Shown in pieces: positions 28,169-36,731 of a DNA stretch of 64,000 nt; positions within the stretch are counted from its first letter, which is position 1, and every line of letters starts with the position of its first letter. The stretch spans positions 496,001 through 560,000 of the forward strand of contig CAVRVS010000004.1 in assembly GCA_963724705.1 (NCBI GenBank). Reading direction: 5' to 3'. The notes beneath the pieces are model-generated. The model worked only from the letters and a program-made list of their open reading frames with translations, was not told where the DNA came from and did no database searches. The position numbers were made by a program, and so were the translations under genes. Origin of the DNA: DASQPR01 sp963724705 (GTDB taxonomy: Bacteria > Actinomycetota > Actinomycetes > Mycobacteriales > Micromonosporaceae).

Positions 28169-28804
28169 GTGAAGACGCCGAGATGGCTCGACGATGCAGA
28201 GATGCGGGCGTGGCTCGGGTACCGCCGGATGCGGCTACTGCTGGACCTGCAGATATCCCGCGACCTGGCCGGGGACTCGGGCTTGTCGGAGGCGGACTAC
28301 GACGTCCTGTCGAACCTGTCGGAGAGCGACGGTCAGCGGATGCGCCTGACTGAACTGTCCGCGCACATGCTCTGGTCCAAGAGCCGGCTGTCCCACCACG
28401 TCACCCGGATGCAGCAGCGCGGACTGGTTGACCGCGAGGAATGCCCGTCGGACGAGCGGGGCGCCGTGCTCGTCCTGACCAAGGCAGGGCGGCAGGCCAT
28501 CCGGGTGGCCGCGCCGCTGCATGTGGAGTCGGTACGCCGGCACTTCATCGACCTGTTGTCCGACGAGCAGATCAAGGTGCTCGGTGACGTCGCCGAAACG
28601 ATCGTCAACCATCACCGCGAGATCGCTGAGCACGCCCCAACGCGGGCCGGTAGCCGCGTCGTCGACGGACTGACAACCAAGCTCGCCGGCGCCCGAGATG
28701 AGGCTACCGACGATGTGTCAAGGTGGCAGTCGTCGTCGGTGCCATCTGCCCCACGGACTGGGGGTGAACCGCTGTGCGACAGTGTCGCAGCGATACGGTC
28801 GTGA
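28169..28804 (+). CDS. MarR-family transcriptional regulator
   Basis: Winged-helix repressor, 211 residues from GTG. Core pattern: YDVLSNLSESDGQRMRLTEL, LSAHMLWSKSRLSHHVTRMQ (recognition helix), then the wing GLVDREECPSDERGAVLVLTKAGR and the C-terminal dimer helix. MarR proteins usually end near residue 150-165. The last 45 or so residues here have weaker codon bias and no recognisable fold, so they may be read-through after a lost stop. The gene is divergent from the YczE-like gene, with two near-identical palindromes in the 56-bp gap, which makes autoregulation and control of the YczE-LLM pair very likely. The inducer is unknown. Confidence 0.88.
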   Translation: MKTPRWLDDAEMRAWLGYRRMRLLLDLQISRDLAGDSGLSEADYDVLSNLSESDGQRMRLTELSAHMLWSKSRLSHHVTRMQQRGLVDREECPSDERGAVLVLTKAGRQAIRVAAPLHVESVRRHFIDLLSDEQIKVLGDVAETIVNHHREIAEHAPTRAGSRVVDGLTTKLAGARDEATDDVSRWQSSSVPSAPRTGGEPLCDSVAAIRS

Positions 28805-28835
28805 GCCAGATGTCTATCGAAAGCGGAGTCCCGGC

Positions 28836-28949
28836 ATGCGCGCTGCCCTTATTCATGGTGATCACGACGTCCGGGTGGCTGATGTCCCCGATCCGATAGT
28901 CGTCGAGCCAACCGACGCGGTCGTCCGAATTCTGGTCGAGGCCGGATGA
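28836..28949 (+). pseudogene. 5' fragment of a second zinc-type alcohol dehydrogenase
   Basis: 37 codons starting MRAALIHGDHDVRVADVPDP and running through VVEPTDAVVRILVEAG. This is the first beta sheet of a medium-chain dehydrogenase, normally followed by the catalytic-zinc C-G-S-D motif, which is missing. The stop (28947-28949) overlaps the ATG of the complete dehydrogenase at 28946. It looks like a cut gene fused upstream of another family member, although a translated leader peptide that couples translation is possible. Confidence 0.6.
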
Positions 28950-29995
28950 GAGCGCTCGTCGTCGATGCGTTCGGGGCGCCGCCGGAGGTGCGCGAGGTTG
29001 CCGATCCGGCGTGTCCCGCGGACGGCGTGGTGATCGAGGTGCGCGCCACCGGTCTGTGCCGCAGTGATTGGCACGGGTGGGCCGGCCACGACCCCGACAT
29101 CGTGCTTCCGCACATCCCGGGCCACGAGTTCGCCGGAGTGGTCGCGGAGGTCGGTGCCGACGTCTCGCGGGTGCGCGTGGGGCAGCGAGTGACGGTGCCG
29201 TTCGTGTGCGCGTGCGGCAAGTGCGCAACCTGCCTCGCGGGCGCGCAACAAGTGTGCGAAGACCAGGTCCAGCCCGGCTTCACGATGTCGGGGTCGTTCG
29301 CCGAGCGGGTCGCCATCCCGCGCGCGGACCTGAACGTGGTCGAGTTGCCGGACGGGCTCGATTTCGCCACCGCCGCCGGGCTCGGGTGCCGGTTCGCCAC
29401 CGCGTACCGCGCAGTCACCGCGCACGGGCGAGTTAGCGCGTCCGATCACGTCGCTGTCTTCGGCTGCGGGGGCGTCGGCCTGTCCGCGATCATGATCGCC
29501 GCCGCGCGCGGCGCTCGCGTCATCGGCGTCGATATCTCCACGCACGCGTTGGAACTCGCCGCCTCGCTCGGCGCTCGCGACACCGTGGACGCGGGCTCCG
29601 AGAGTGCGGTGGCACGCATCCGCGAGCTGACCGGCGGCGGCGCGCACGTCGCCATCGACGCGCTCGGTAGTGCCGACACCGCTCAGGCGTCGATCGAATG
29701 CCTACGCCCGCGCGGCCGCCACGTTCAGGTCGGGCTCATGGTCGGCGACGACGCCTACGCGCGCGTACCGATGGGACTCGTGATCGCCCGGGAACTGGAG
29801 ATCTACGGCAGCCACGGCATGGCCGCACACGACTACCCGACCATGCTGGCCGAAGTCACGACCGGCACCTTGCGGCCGGGCTCCATCGTCACCGGCCGTG
29901 CCGGGCTGGACGCACTGGCCGGCGCTCATGGTGCGCTCGCCTCGATGGGCGGCCTGCCACCGGCGGGAGCACTCGTCGTCGAGCCCTTCAACTGA
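28946..29995 (+). CDS. zinc-dependent medium-chain alcohol dehydrogenase
   Basis: 349 residues. Catalytic zinc ligands Cys38 (ATGLCRSDWHGW) and His60-Glu61 (IPGHEFAG) and structural zinc cysteines in FVCACGKCATCLAGAQQVC (about 87-104) are all present. The Rossmann motif is FGCGGVGLSA (about 172-181), followed by GVDIS with the acidic residue expected for NAD preference. It oxidises a primary or secondary alcohol, or reduces the aldehyde. Its start overlaps a truncated dehydrogenase fragment, and an SDR gene follows 47 bp downstream, so a small redox operon is plausible. The substrate is unknown. Confidence 0.9.
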   Translation: MRALVVDAFGAPPEVREVADPACPADGVVIEVRATGLCRSDWHGWAGHDPDIVLPHIPGHEFAGVVAEVGADVSRVRVGQRVTVPFVCACGKCATCLAGAQQVCEDQVQPGFTMSGSFAERVAIPRADLNVVELPDGLDFATAAGLGCRFATAYRAVTAHGRVSASDHVAVFGCGGVGLSAIMIAAARGARVIGVDISTHALELAASLGARDTVDAGSESAVARIRELTGGGAHVAIDALGSADTAQASIECLRPRGRHVQVGLMVGDDAYARVPMGLVIARELEIYGSHGMAAHDYPTMLAEVTTGTLRPGSIVTGRAGLDALAGAHGALASMGGLPPAGALVVEPFN

Positions 29996-30042
29996 GGTGG
30001 TGGCACGACACCTGATCATGGGCGGGGACTTGAGGAGGCATT

Positions 30043-30694
30043 GTGGCCGGAGCGGTGGTAATTGGTGCCGGGCCGGGTCTCGGCGCGGCGATCGCACGTC
30101 GATTCGCGCGGGCGGGATTTCCGATCACGCTCATCGCGCGGAATCGGGATGCGGCGGAGGGAATCGCCGCCCGTTTGCGGGAACACGGCGTGCCCGTGCT
30201 GCCGCTTGAGGCGGATGTGACCGATGAGGACGCGCTGCGATCGGCCATCGATCGATCCGTCGACGAGTTCGGAGTACCCGATGTCGTGGTGTACAACGCC
30301 GCGCTCATCCGCCGCGACGCGCCGGGCGAAATGACGGCGCAACAACACCTAGACGCGTACGCGGTCAACGTCGTCGGCGCATTGACGGCGGCGGCGTACG
30401 CGATCCCGGCGATGGCGTCGCGCGGGGGATCGTTCATCATCACCAGCGGGATGCCGGAGCCGGTCGCGGCAGTACACCAGCCTGTCGCTCGGGAAGGCGG
30501 CGGTGCGGGCGCTGGCCGCGATCCTGGACCAGCAATACGGGCCGCGGGGAGTGCACGTCGCGACGGTGACCGTGTACGGGAACATCGCTTCGGGCTCGAA
30601 CTTCGACCCGGATGACATCGCCGAACGCTATTGGCGGGTCCACAACCAACCACGCGACGAGTGGGAGTTGGACCATCCGTACACCGGAACGTAG
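30043..30694 (+). pseudogene. short-chain dehydrogenase/reductase, one frameshift
   Basis: GTG 30043 has GAGGAGG 5 nt upstream. The Rossmann motif G-A-G-P-G-L-G-A-A-I (about 7-16) and VVYNAALIRRDAPGE (about 83-97) mark an SDR. After GSFIITSGMPEPVAA (about 30475) the frame changes and continues as KAAVRALAAILDQQYGPRGV to the stop at 30694 with VYGNIASGSNFDPDDIAERY. Around the break the expected Tyr-x3-Lys site is spread over two frames (QYTSLSLGKAAVR-like reading), consistent with a one-base indel. The joined length would be about 215 residues, short but possible. It follows the alcohol dehydrogenase and converges on the LLM gene. Confidence 0.75.
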
Positions 30695-30734
30695 CGCCCT
30701 GGACGGGGTTCCGGTCGCCGTTGTACGACGACCG

Positions 30735-31659
30735 CTACACCAGCGGCGCAACATCGACGCATGATGCGCTCAAGTTGCTCCTGCGCGTCCGCGACGGGCC
30801 AGACGAAGACGTGGTCGATTCCCGCGTCGGCATAGGCGCGCAGCGTCGCCGCGCAGTCCTCGGCCGGCCCGACAAGTACCCGTCCATGGAGCTCGACGGC
30901 CGGACGGTTGAGCATGTGTGCGAGCACGGACAGGTGCGTCTCACGCGTTCGGCGGTCCTCGGTGACGTATGTCCACATCGTGGCCAACGAACACGGAAAC
31001 CCGTCGAGGTGCCGGCCGCGCCTCGCCAATTCACTCGCCGAGCTTTGCGCGGGCGGCGTTCACCTGCGCGGGTGACAGGTTGTACGCCGAGGCGAGCCAG
31101 CCGTCGGCCAACCTCGCGACCCGCCGGAGACCGGCGTCCGAACCCCAGCTGCCGATCCAGATCGGCGGTCCATCCGGACGCATGGGCCGCGGTTCGAGCT
31201 CCGGGTCGGCGGAGTAGAAGCGGCCCTCGAATCGTGGCGCACCGGTCGTCAGGTGTGCCCGCAGGACGCGGATTGATTCGTCAAAGCGCGGCCAGCGCTC
31301 ATCGAAGCTCAGACCCGCACTCTCGTAGTCACGCTCCGAGGAGCCTGGCCCAACTCCGAGAACGAGCCGGCCACCGGAGAGGATGTCCAGCGCCGCCGCC
31401 GCTTTCGCCAGCACCGCAGGTCCGCGGATAACTGGTAGGGACACGGTCGTCGCGAGCTGCATGTCTCCGCTGCGGTCGACGACACTGGCCAGCGCGACGA
31501 TGCCGTCCAGCCACGGGCTTCTGGAAGACAAGGTGGTCGTTCGCGCTGATGAAGCCGTAGCCAAGTTCGCGCGCCCGGTCGGTGTAGGACGCCAACTGTC
31601 CCGGCCTGCCAACCATGGCCGTCGAAGTCGATCAAGGGAAGATGTGCCCCATACTTCAT
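30735..31659 (-). pseudogene. LLM-class flavin/F420 oxidoreductase with several frameshifts
   Basis: From ATG 31659 (MKYGAHLPLIDFDGHGW) the protein must be read across about four frame changes: near 31612 (to LASYTDRARELGYGFISAND), near 31520 (to PWLDGIVALASVVDRSGDMQ), near 31030 (to GRHLDGFPCSLATMWTYVTE) and near 30760 (to DVAPLV and stop). The assembled chain is about 305 residues and has LDILSGGRLVLGVGPGSSE and PIWIGSWGSDAGLRRVARL, typical of luciferase-like F420 enzymes. Codon bias is kept in every piece. So many single-base shifts in one 0.9-kb gene suggest poor local sequence quality or real decay. Confidence 0.75.
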
Positions 31660-31800
31660 GGACGAACGCTATCGAACCGCGCCTTTCCGGACTATCGACG
31701 GGCATCGACCACGTGGCCTGGCAAGATGAGCGCGGACATCACGCAGTCGCATTTCGATGTGCGTCGTGGATGGCTCACGGCCGTCTCACACCGGCAGCGG

Positions 31801-31806
31801 TACGGT
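31801..31806 (+). promoter_or_regulatory. possible -10 box of the lipoprotein gene
   Basis: TACGGT lies 7 nt before ATG 31814 and no ribosome binding site is present, which fits a leaderless start. No -35 is evident. Confidence 0.35.
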
Positions 31807-31813
31807 GCGGGCC

Positions 31814-32479
31814 ATGGATGCTCATCGACGTACGGCGGTCGCGGCCAGCGCCGTGGTGGCCGTTGTGCTATCGATGCTCTGTGCTTGTACGACAGACGGG
31901 GCGGCCACCACCCATCTCGGCAGTCTGCCGGGTGCGACACCGTCGAACTTGCCGGTAGCGACGGTGATCCCGACGGCGACCGGCTCGCCTGACACCGCAC
32001 CGCCGCCGCCCGTTACCACCCACCGCGCGACCCACACCGCCACCGCGACGGCAACCGTGACCCCGCCGTCACCGTCGTCCTCACCGTCCTCGGCTGATCC
32101 CGGCGACTACAGCATCGCCAAGGGGACGAGCAATGCTTCGTTCTTCTGCGCCTGGCACGACGCTGGCAATGGCATTTACGAGGTCTACGCGGACTTCACG
32201 ACGTATTACCGCGGTCCGCAGCATCCCGCGTCTGTGCCGTACCGGGTGCTCAACAGCGTCAATGACGACATCGCCGGTGGATCGACCGCTCCGAACGAAA
32301 CCGATGTATTCGGAGTGAAGCTGCGGCCCGCGGCCCAGAAATACACACTGACGCTCACCGTCTATCTCTTCGTCGGCGTCGACGACCGGCCGAGCGACGA
32401 CAGCGCCTCCTTCCAGATTCAGGTGCCCGCCGGCTCGCCACCTCCCGGCAACGTCACCGTTGGACTGGCCTGCGGCTGA
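31814..32479 (+). CDS. putative lipoprotein, paralogue of the one at 19765-20475
   Basis: 221 residues. The signal peptide MDAHRRTAVAASAVVAVVLS ends in M-L-C-A-C; Cys25 is the probable lipid site. A Pro/Thr/Ser-rich linker (about 30-95) contains TATATATVTPPSPSSSPSS. The distal domain (about 98-221) holds FTTYYRGPQHPASVPYR, KYTLTLTVYLF, FQIQVPAG and a terminal A-C-G, the same order of blocks as in the first lipoprotein (KYRGP, LTLTITI, YVKVPD, terminal C). This points to a shared surface domain, possibly immunoglobulin-like, of unknown function. It is a single-gene unit between convergent neighbours. Confidence 0.7.
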   Translation: MDAHRRTAVAASAVVAVVLSMLCACTTDGAATTHLGSLPGATPSNLPVATVIPTATGSPDTAPPPPVTTHRATHTATATATVTPPSPSSSPSSADPGDYSIAKGTSNASFFCAWHDAGNGIYEVYADFTTYYRGPQHPASVPYRVLNSVNDDIAGGSTAPNETDVFGVKLRPAAQKYTLTLTVYLFVGVDDRPSDDSASFQIQVPAGSPPPGNVTVGLACG

Positions 32480-32516
32480 CGGGTCGAAGTCGCGCCGATG
32501 CGCCGGGGTGGACGCC

Positions 32517-33128
32517 TCATGCGCTGCTCAGCTCGTCAGCCAGCGGGACCGGGAGCTGTAGGACCCGCCGGCGAAGCACGATGACACCGGCGAGGCCGGC
32601 GTTGACCGCGCCGAAGTAGCCCGGATAAAGCAGCAGCGACGCGTCGATCGCGCCGACCGCGACCGTGCCGAGCACGCCCGCTACGCCCGCGAGGACGAAA
32701 CTCGACGGCGTCTCCGATCCCGGGTCGCGCCAGGTCTTCGGAAGCATCAGCACGACTCCCGCGAGGTCGGCGATCACGACGCAGACCGTGGCGAACAGCG
32801 GCCGGGAGGAGGCGTACCAGCCGACGATGCCGCCAGCCGCGATGGCGATGAGCGCCACGTCGGCCAACCCGAGACGGCCCGTGCCGCGACTGATCGACAG
32901 GCCGAACACCAGCGTCATGCCGGCCGCCTGCGCGCCAACCATCAGCAGGCTCCAGCTCGCGCCGTCGGCGACCTGGGCCACGAACGCGATGATGCCGACC
33001 GTCGTCCAGACTCCCCAGGTCGCGCGGTACGGACGAGTGCGGCCACGGAGGATGTCACGCACGTACGGCACCGAGTCGACGACCGATACGCCGCCGGCCA
33101 GGACGCCGCACACCGCCCACGCGTTCAC
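32517..33128 (-). CDS. PQ-loop-like membrane protein coupled to arginine decarboxylase
   Basis: 203 residues with about six to seven membrane helices in two similar halves. Each half has a helix ending in a proline followed by a polar loop: SVVDSVPYVRDILRGRTRPY (about 14-33) and GVVLMLPKTWRDPGSETPSS, as in PQ-loop/SWEET-type transporters, although the canonical PQ pair is replaced by PY and PK. GTG 33128 overlaps the stop of the decarboxylase gene (GTGA), so the two are translationally coupled. I infer a role in substrate uptake or agmatine export. This is not established, and assignment to the SWEET fold is tentative. Confidence 0.6.
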   Translation of the reverse strand: MNAWAVCGVLAGGVSVVDSVPYVRDILRGRTRPYRATWGVWTTVGIIAFVAQVADGASWSLLMVGAQAAGMTLVFGLSISRGTGRLGLADVALIAIAAGGIVGWYASSRPLFATVCVVIADLAGVVLMLPKTWRDPGSETPSSFVLAGVAGVLGTVAVGAIDASLLLYPGYFGAVNAGLAGVIVLRRRVLQLPVPLADELSSA

Positions 33129-33631
33129 GCGGGCACCCATTGGCGTGCCGGCGTGGCGGCGCACCGCCAGGCGGCCGCCTCGAACACCGCCACCGCCAGC
33201 GCGCAAACCGGCTCACCCGTGCATCGGGTCCCGACCACCTTCATCCCGCGGTACGGCAGCCGCGCGCCACGGTTGCGGCACATCCCCGACAACGACTTGT
33301 CGATGGTCGAGCGCAGTGTCGGCTCGTCGGCCGCTTGGTGCTCGACCAGCAGTCCCCGCCCGGTGTCGTCCTGCGCCCACCCGACGCCGGCCCACGCTTG
33401 CGCGCCGTAGCAGCCGGTTTCGGCGCGCGCCACGACGCAGTAGAGGCGGTCGCCCCAACCGCCTGGCGTACACACGATCCGGTCGACCGGCTCGACCTCG
33501 CTGTCCGGCGGCAGCACCGAGCTCAGGTAGATGAGGTTCCGGTCCGCGACGCCCGCTGCGACGAGCGCCGCGTCGAACGCGGCCAGGTCGGTCGTGCCTC
33601 GACCGGACCCGGCGGCGACGAAGATGATCAT
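33125..33631 (-). CDS. pyruvoyl-dependent arginine decarboxylase
   Basis: 168 residues. Family enzymes self-cleave between two serines to make a pyruvoyl group and convert arginine to agmatine plus CO2. The cleavage site is visible in NLIYLSSVLPPDSEVEPVD (Ser37-Ser38), followed by the conserved VCTPGGWGDRLYCVVARAET segment. GGAGG at 33636-33640 fixes ATG 33631; the long upstream in-frame extension is not supported. A 7-bp hairpin abuts the ribosome binding site. It forms a two-gene operon with a membrane protein and is divergent from the SARP regulator. Roles could be acid resistance or polyamine supply; the latter is notable given the polyamine-type importer at 14-17 kb. Confidence 0.85.
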   Translation of the reverse strand: MIIFVAAGSGRGTTDLAAFDAALVAAGVADRNLIYLSSVLPPDSEVEPVDRIVCTPGGWGDRLYCVVARAETGCYGAQAWAGVGWAQDDTGRGLLVEHQAADEPTLRSTIDKSLSGMCRNRGARLPYRGMKVVGTRCTGEPVCALAVAVFEAAAWRCAATPARQWVPA

Positions 33632-33640
33632 ATTTCCTCC

Positions 33641-33659
33641 GCTCGATGACTTATCGAGC
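33641..33659. promoter_or_regulatory. inverted repeat abutting the decarboxylase ribosome binding site
   Basis: GCTCGAT, GACTT loop, ATCGAGC: a perfect 7-bp inverted repeat ending one base from GGAGG of the arginine decarboxylase gene. It could be an mRNA hairpin affecting initiation or a protein-binding site in the 200-bp gap shared with the SARP gene. Confidence 0.45.
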
Positions 33660-33830
33660 ATCGCGGCCGCGTCCTGAGCAGCATTGGAGCGTTTCTGGAA
33701 TCGCCTGGTACGCGAGTGATCAGTGCCGGCGCACGCTCGCAACGGCCCCCGGTGACGGCAATGCGACGCAGGGCTTTTCGGCCGGTCCGGACGCGAGGAC
33801 ACTTCCTGTGAGGTGGTTGTGACCGTGGCA

Positions 33831-36605
33831 ATGGAGTTCCGGCTGCTCGGTGCGGTCGAGGTCCGCATCGACGGGCGCGTGGTCGACATCGGACACGCGC
33901 GCCAGGTGTGTGTCCTCGCTTCGCTGCTCGTCACCGCGAACAACGCGGTGCCGGTCGACCAACTCACCGAGCGGGCATGGGGCGAGCCGCCGCCGAAGCG
34001 GGCCCGTGACACCCTGCACAGCTACATCTCCCGGCTCCGCAAGACGCTGTGCGCGACCGACGTCACGCTCGACCTGCACCCCAGCGGCTACGTCCTGGCT
34101 GTCGATCCGGCCGCGATCGATCTCGTCGCCTTCCGCGACCTGGTCGCCGAGTCAGCCCGCGCCGCCAATGACGAGAGCGCCGCGGAGTTGCTGGAGCGGG
34201 CGCTCGCCCTCTGGCGCGGCCCAGCGCTTGGCATTCTGGACACGCCCTGGTTGAACGCGGCGCGGGACACGTTGCACGCCGAGCGCCTCGCCGCCCAACT
34301 GGACCACTATGACGTTGCGCTGCGGCTCGGCCGGCACGGCGACATGGTCGGCGCGCTGGCCGACGCCGTCGCCGAACATCCGTGGGACGAGCGGATCGTC
34401 GGCCAGTACATGCTTGCGCTGTACCGCTGCGGGCGGCCGGCCGACGCGCTGGCCGCGTACCGCCGGCTTCGCGCGCGCCTCGCCGAGGAGCTGGGTGTGG
34501 ACCCGAGCCCGCCGCTACAGCTTCTGCACCGGAAGATCCTCGGAGCGGACCCTGCGCTCGCGGCGCCGGGCCCTGCGCCCGCGGGCCGTCGGATGCCGGA
34601 CGGCGCGACGACCGGGCCGGTTCCACGCCAGCTGCCGGGCTCCTCGTCGGCGTTCACCGGACGCAAGGAGGAACTGGCCGCGCTCGATCGGGCGATCGGC
34701 GAGCACGGCGGCGGCACGGCGGTTGCGCTGGTCACCGGCGGCGGCGGAATGGGCAAGACCTGGCTTGCCCTGCGCTGGGCGGATATCAACGCTCCGCTGT
34801 TCCCGGACGGCCAGTTGTACGCGAACCTGCGCGGCTTCGACCCAACCGGCGACCCGGTCGACCCGGCGGTGGTGTTGCGAGGTTTCCTCGACGCGCTGGG
34901 GATCGAGCCGGCGAAGGTGCCGGTCGACCCGGACGCGCAGACGGCCCTCTATCGGACTCTGCTCGCCGGCAAGCGGGTCCTGGTCATGCTGGACAACGCC
35001 CGAGACAGCGCCACCGTATTGCCGCTGCTGCCGGGATCGACGGCGTGCGCGGTCATGGTAACCAGCCGTCGCCAGCTGAACGCGCTGGTTGTCTCGCACG
35101 GCGCCCGTACGGTCACGGTCGGCGTGCTGCCCGTGCACGACGCGCGTGACGTGCTCACCCGCGGACTCGCCGGACCGATTACCGACGACGACGAGTCGGC
35201 GCTGACCGCGGTGCTCGACCACTGCGCCGGACTGCCGCTGGCCATCGGGATCGCCGCAGCACGGGCCGCGGCACAACCCGACATGTCGCTGTCGGTGCTG
35301 GCCGAGGACCTCCGCGCGGCCAGGACTCGGCTGGATGCCCTCGACGCGGGCGAGCTGTCGGTGAACCTGCGGGCGGTGCTCGCCGCGTCGGTCAGCGGGT
35401 TGACCGAGCGAGCGCTGTCGCTCTTCGCCCTTCTGGGTCTCACGCACGGCCCGGACACTGCGCTGCCGGCCGTAGCGAGCCTGGCCGGGCGGTCGGTCGC
35501 CGGAACCCGCGCCGTGCTGGGGGAGTTGGCGACCGCACATTTGGTGAGCGAGCCGGCGCCCGGCCGCTACCGGATGCACGACCTCGTCCGGCTGTACGCC
35601 ATCGAACTCGCCGACCGCGACGCCACGGCCGCGGGCGAGGCGCGGCTCCGGCTGCTCGACCACTACCTGCACAGCGCGCACGGTGCCGCGATGCTGCTCT
35701 CCCCGCACCGCGAACCGCTCGCGCTCGCGCCCGTACGGCCGGGCGTTGTCACCGTTCCGTTGGCCGACCTTGACGCGGCCATGGTCTGGTTCGCCGCCGA
35801 GCATCCGGTGTTACTGGCGACGATCCGGTATGCCGCCGAATCCGGCCACGACGCGTACGCATGCGCGCTGCCCTGGACGCTGGCGACCTACTTCGACCGG
35901 CGCGGGCATTGGCGCGACTGGGTGGCAGCACAGCACACCGCGGTGGCCGCAGCGCAGCGCCTCGACGACTGGTCGGCGCAGGCCGGGGCGCAGCGACTGC
36001 TCGCCAACGCGTACTCCAACCTGCGCGCCTACGACGATGCCCTAAGCCATCTCAAGGCCGCGCTGGACCTGTTCGAGAAGTACGACGACGACGCCGGCCG
36101 CGCGCACACCCACTTCGACATCGCGCTGCTCTACGACCGACAGGCCCGGCCGGCTGACGCGTTGCCCCACGCCACAATGTCGCGAACCTTCTACCGGGCG
36201 ACCGCCAACCAGCTGGGTGAGGCGATCGCCCTCAACGCTATCGGGTGGTACCACTGCGAGCTGGGAGAGTACGCCGAGGCCCTGGAGCAGTGTGGGCATG
36301 CGCTGACGATCACCCGTGCGGCCGGCAGCCGTTATGGCGAGGCGAACACTCTGGACAGCATCGGCTACGCCCACCACCACTTGACCGCGTACCAAGAGGC
36401 GATCGGCGCGTACCGGGAGGCGATCGAGATCTTCCAACAGATCGGCGACAGTCACGCGGAAGCCATCACGCTGGACCATCTCGCCGACTCGCTGGGTGCC
36501 GTCGGCGAGCGTGACGAAGCCCGGGATGTGTGGGGCGCCGCGCTGGTGTTGCTGGAGGCACTCGATCATCCAGACGCCGAAAACGTACGGGACAAGCTGC
36601 TCTGA
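33831..36605 (+). CDS. SARP-type regulator with NB-ARC and TPR domains (AfsR/SARP family)
   Basis: About 924 residues from ATG 33831 (MEFRLLGAVEVRIDG), the usual SARP opening; GTG starts at 33813-33825 are alternatives. Domains in order: OmpR-type winged helix (about 1-95, with RDTLHSYISRLRKTL), bacterial transcriptional activation domain (about 97-243), NB-ARC ATPase with Walker A GGGGMGKTWLAL (about 303-314) and LVMLDNARDSATVLPLLPGS, and C-terminal tetratricopeptide repeats (about 700-910). Such proteins are ATP-dependent signal-integrating activators, often of secondary metabolism. No biosynthetic cluster is in the window, so its target may be the divergent decarboxylase operon or distant genes. 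It is intact, unlike several neighbours. Confidence 0.92.
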   Translation: MEFRLLGAVEVRIDGRVVDIGHARQVCVLASLLVTANNAVPVDQLTERAWGEPPPKRARDTLHSYISRLRKTLCATDVTLDLHPSGYVLAVDPAAIDLVAFRDLVAESARAANDESAAELLERALALWRGPALGILDTPWLNAARDTLHAERLAAQLDHYDVALRLGRHGDMVGALADAVAEHPWDERIVGQYMLALYRCGRPADALAAYRRLRARLAEELGVDPSPPLQLLHRKILGADPALAAPGPAPAGRRMPDGATTGPVPRQLPGSSSAFTGRKEELAALDRAIGEHGGGTAVALVTGGGGMGKTWLALRWADINAPLFPDGQLYANLRGFDPTGDPVDPAVVLRGFLDALGIEPAKVPVDPDAQTALYRTLLAGKRVLVMLDNARDSATVLPLLPGSTACAVMVTSRRQLNALVVSHGARTVTVGVLPVHDARDVLTRGLAGPITDDDESALTAVLDHCAGLPLAIGIAAARAAAQPDMSLSVLAEDLRAARTRLDALDAGELSVNLRAVLAASVSGLTERALSLFALLGLTHGPDTALPAVASLAGRSVAGTRAVLGELATAHLVSEPAPGRYRMHDLVRLYAIELADRDATAAGEARLRLLDHYLHSAHGAAMLLSPHREPLALAPVRPGVVTVPLADLDAAMVWFAAEHPVLLATIRYAAESGHDAYACALPWTLATYFDRRGHWRDWVAAQHTAVAAAQRLDDWSAQAGAQRLLANAYSNLRAYDDALSHLKAALDLFEKYDDDAGRAHTHFDIALLYDRQARPADALPHATMSRTFYRATANQLGEAIALNAIGWYHCELGEYAEALEQCGHALTITRAAGSRYGEANTLDSIGYAHHHLTAYQEAIGAYREAIEIFQQIGDSHAEAITLDHLADSLGAVGERDEARDVWGAALVLLEALDHPDAENVRDKLL

Positions 36606-36719
36606 CGGTCACACCGTCGCGTAGGCGTGTCCGATCGATCACATGCGTATCGCCTTCGTCGATGGTCTGCGAGCCGGTATGGAGATCCGTTCGTAACGCG
36701 CCCGGGATGCGCGAATCGA

Positions 36720-36725
36720 TAGGCT
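36720..36725 (+). promoter_or_regulatory. -10 box for a leaderless PPOX transcript
   Basis: TAGGCT lies 6 nt before ATG 36732 with no ribosome binding site between, the usual leaderless spacing. Confidence 0.45.
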
Positions 36726-36731
36726 TAACCG

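Noticed and set aside
28700..28804. separate small gene at the MarR 3' end
   Set aside because: No ribosome binding site or start was seen; it is better read as an extension of the MarR frame with weaker codon bias.
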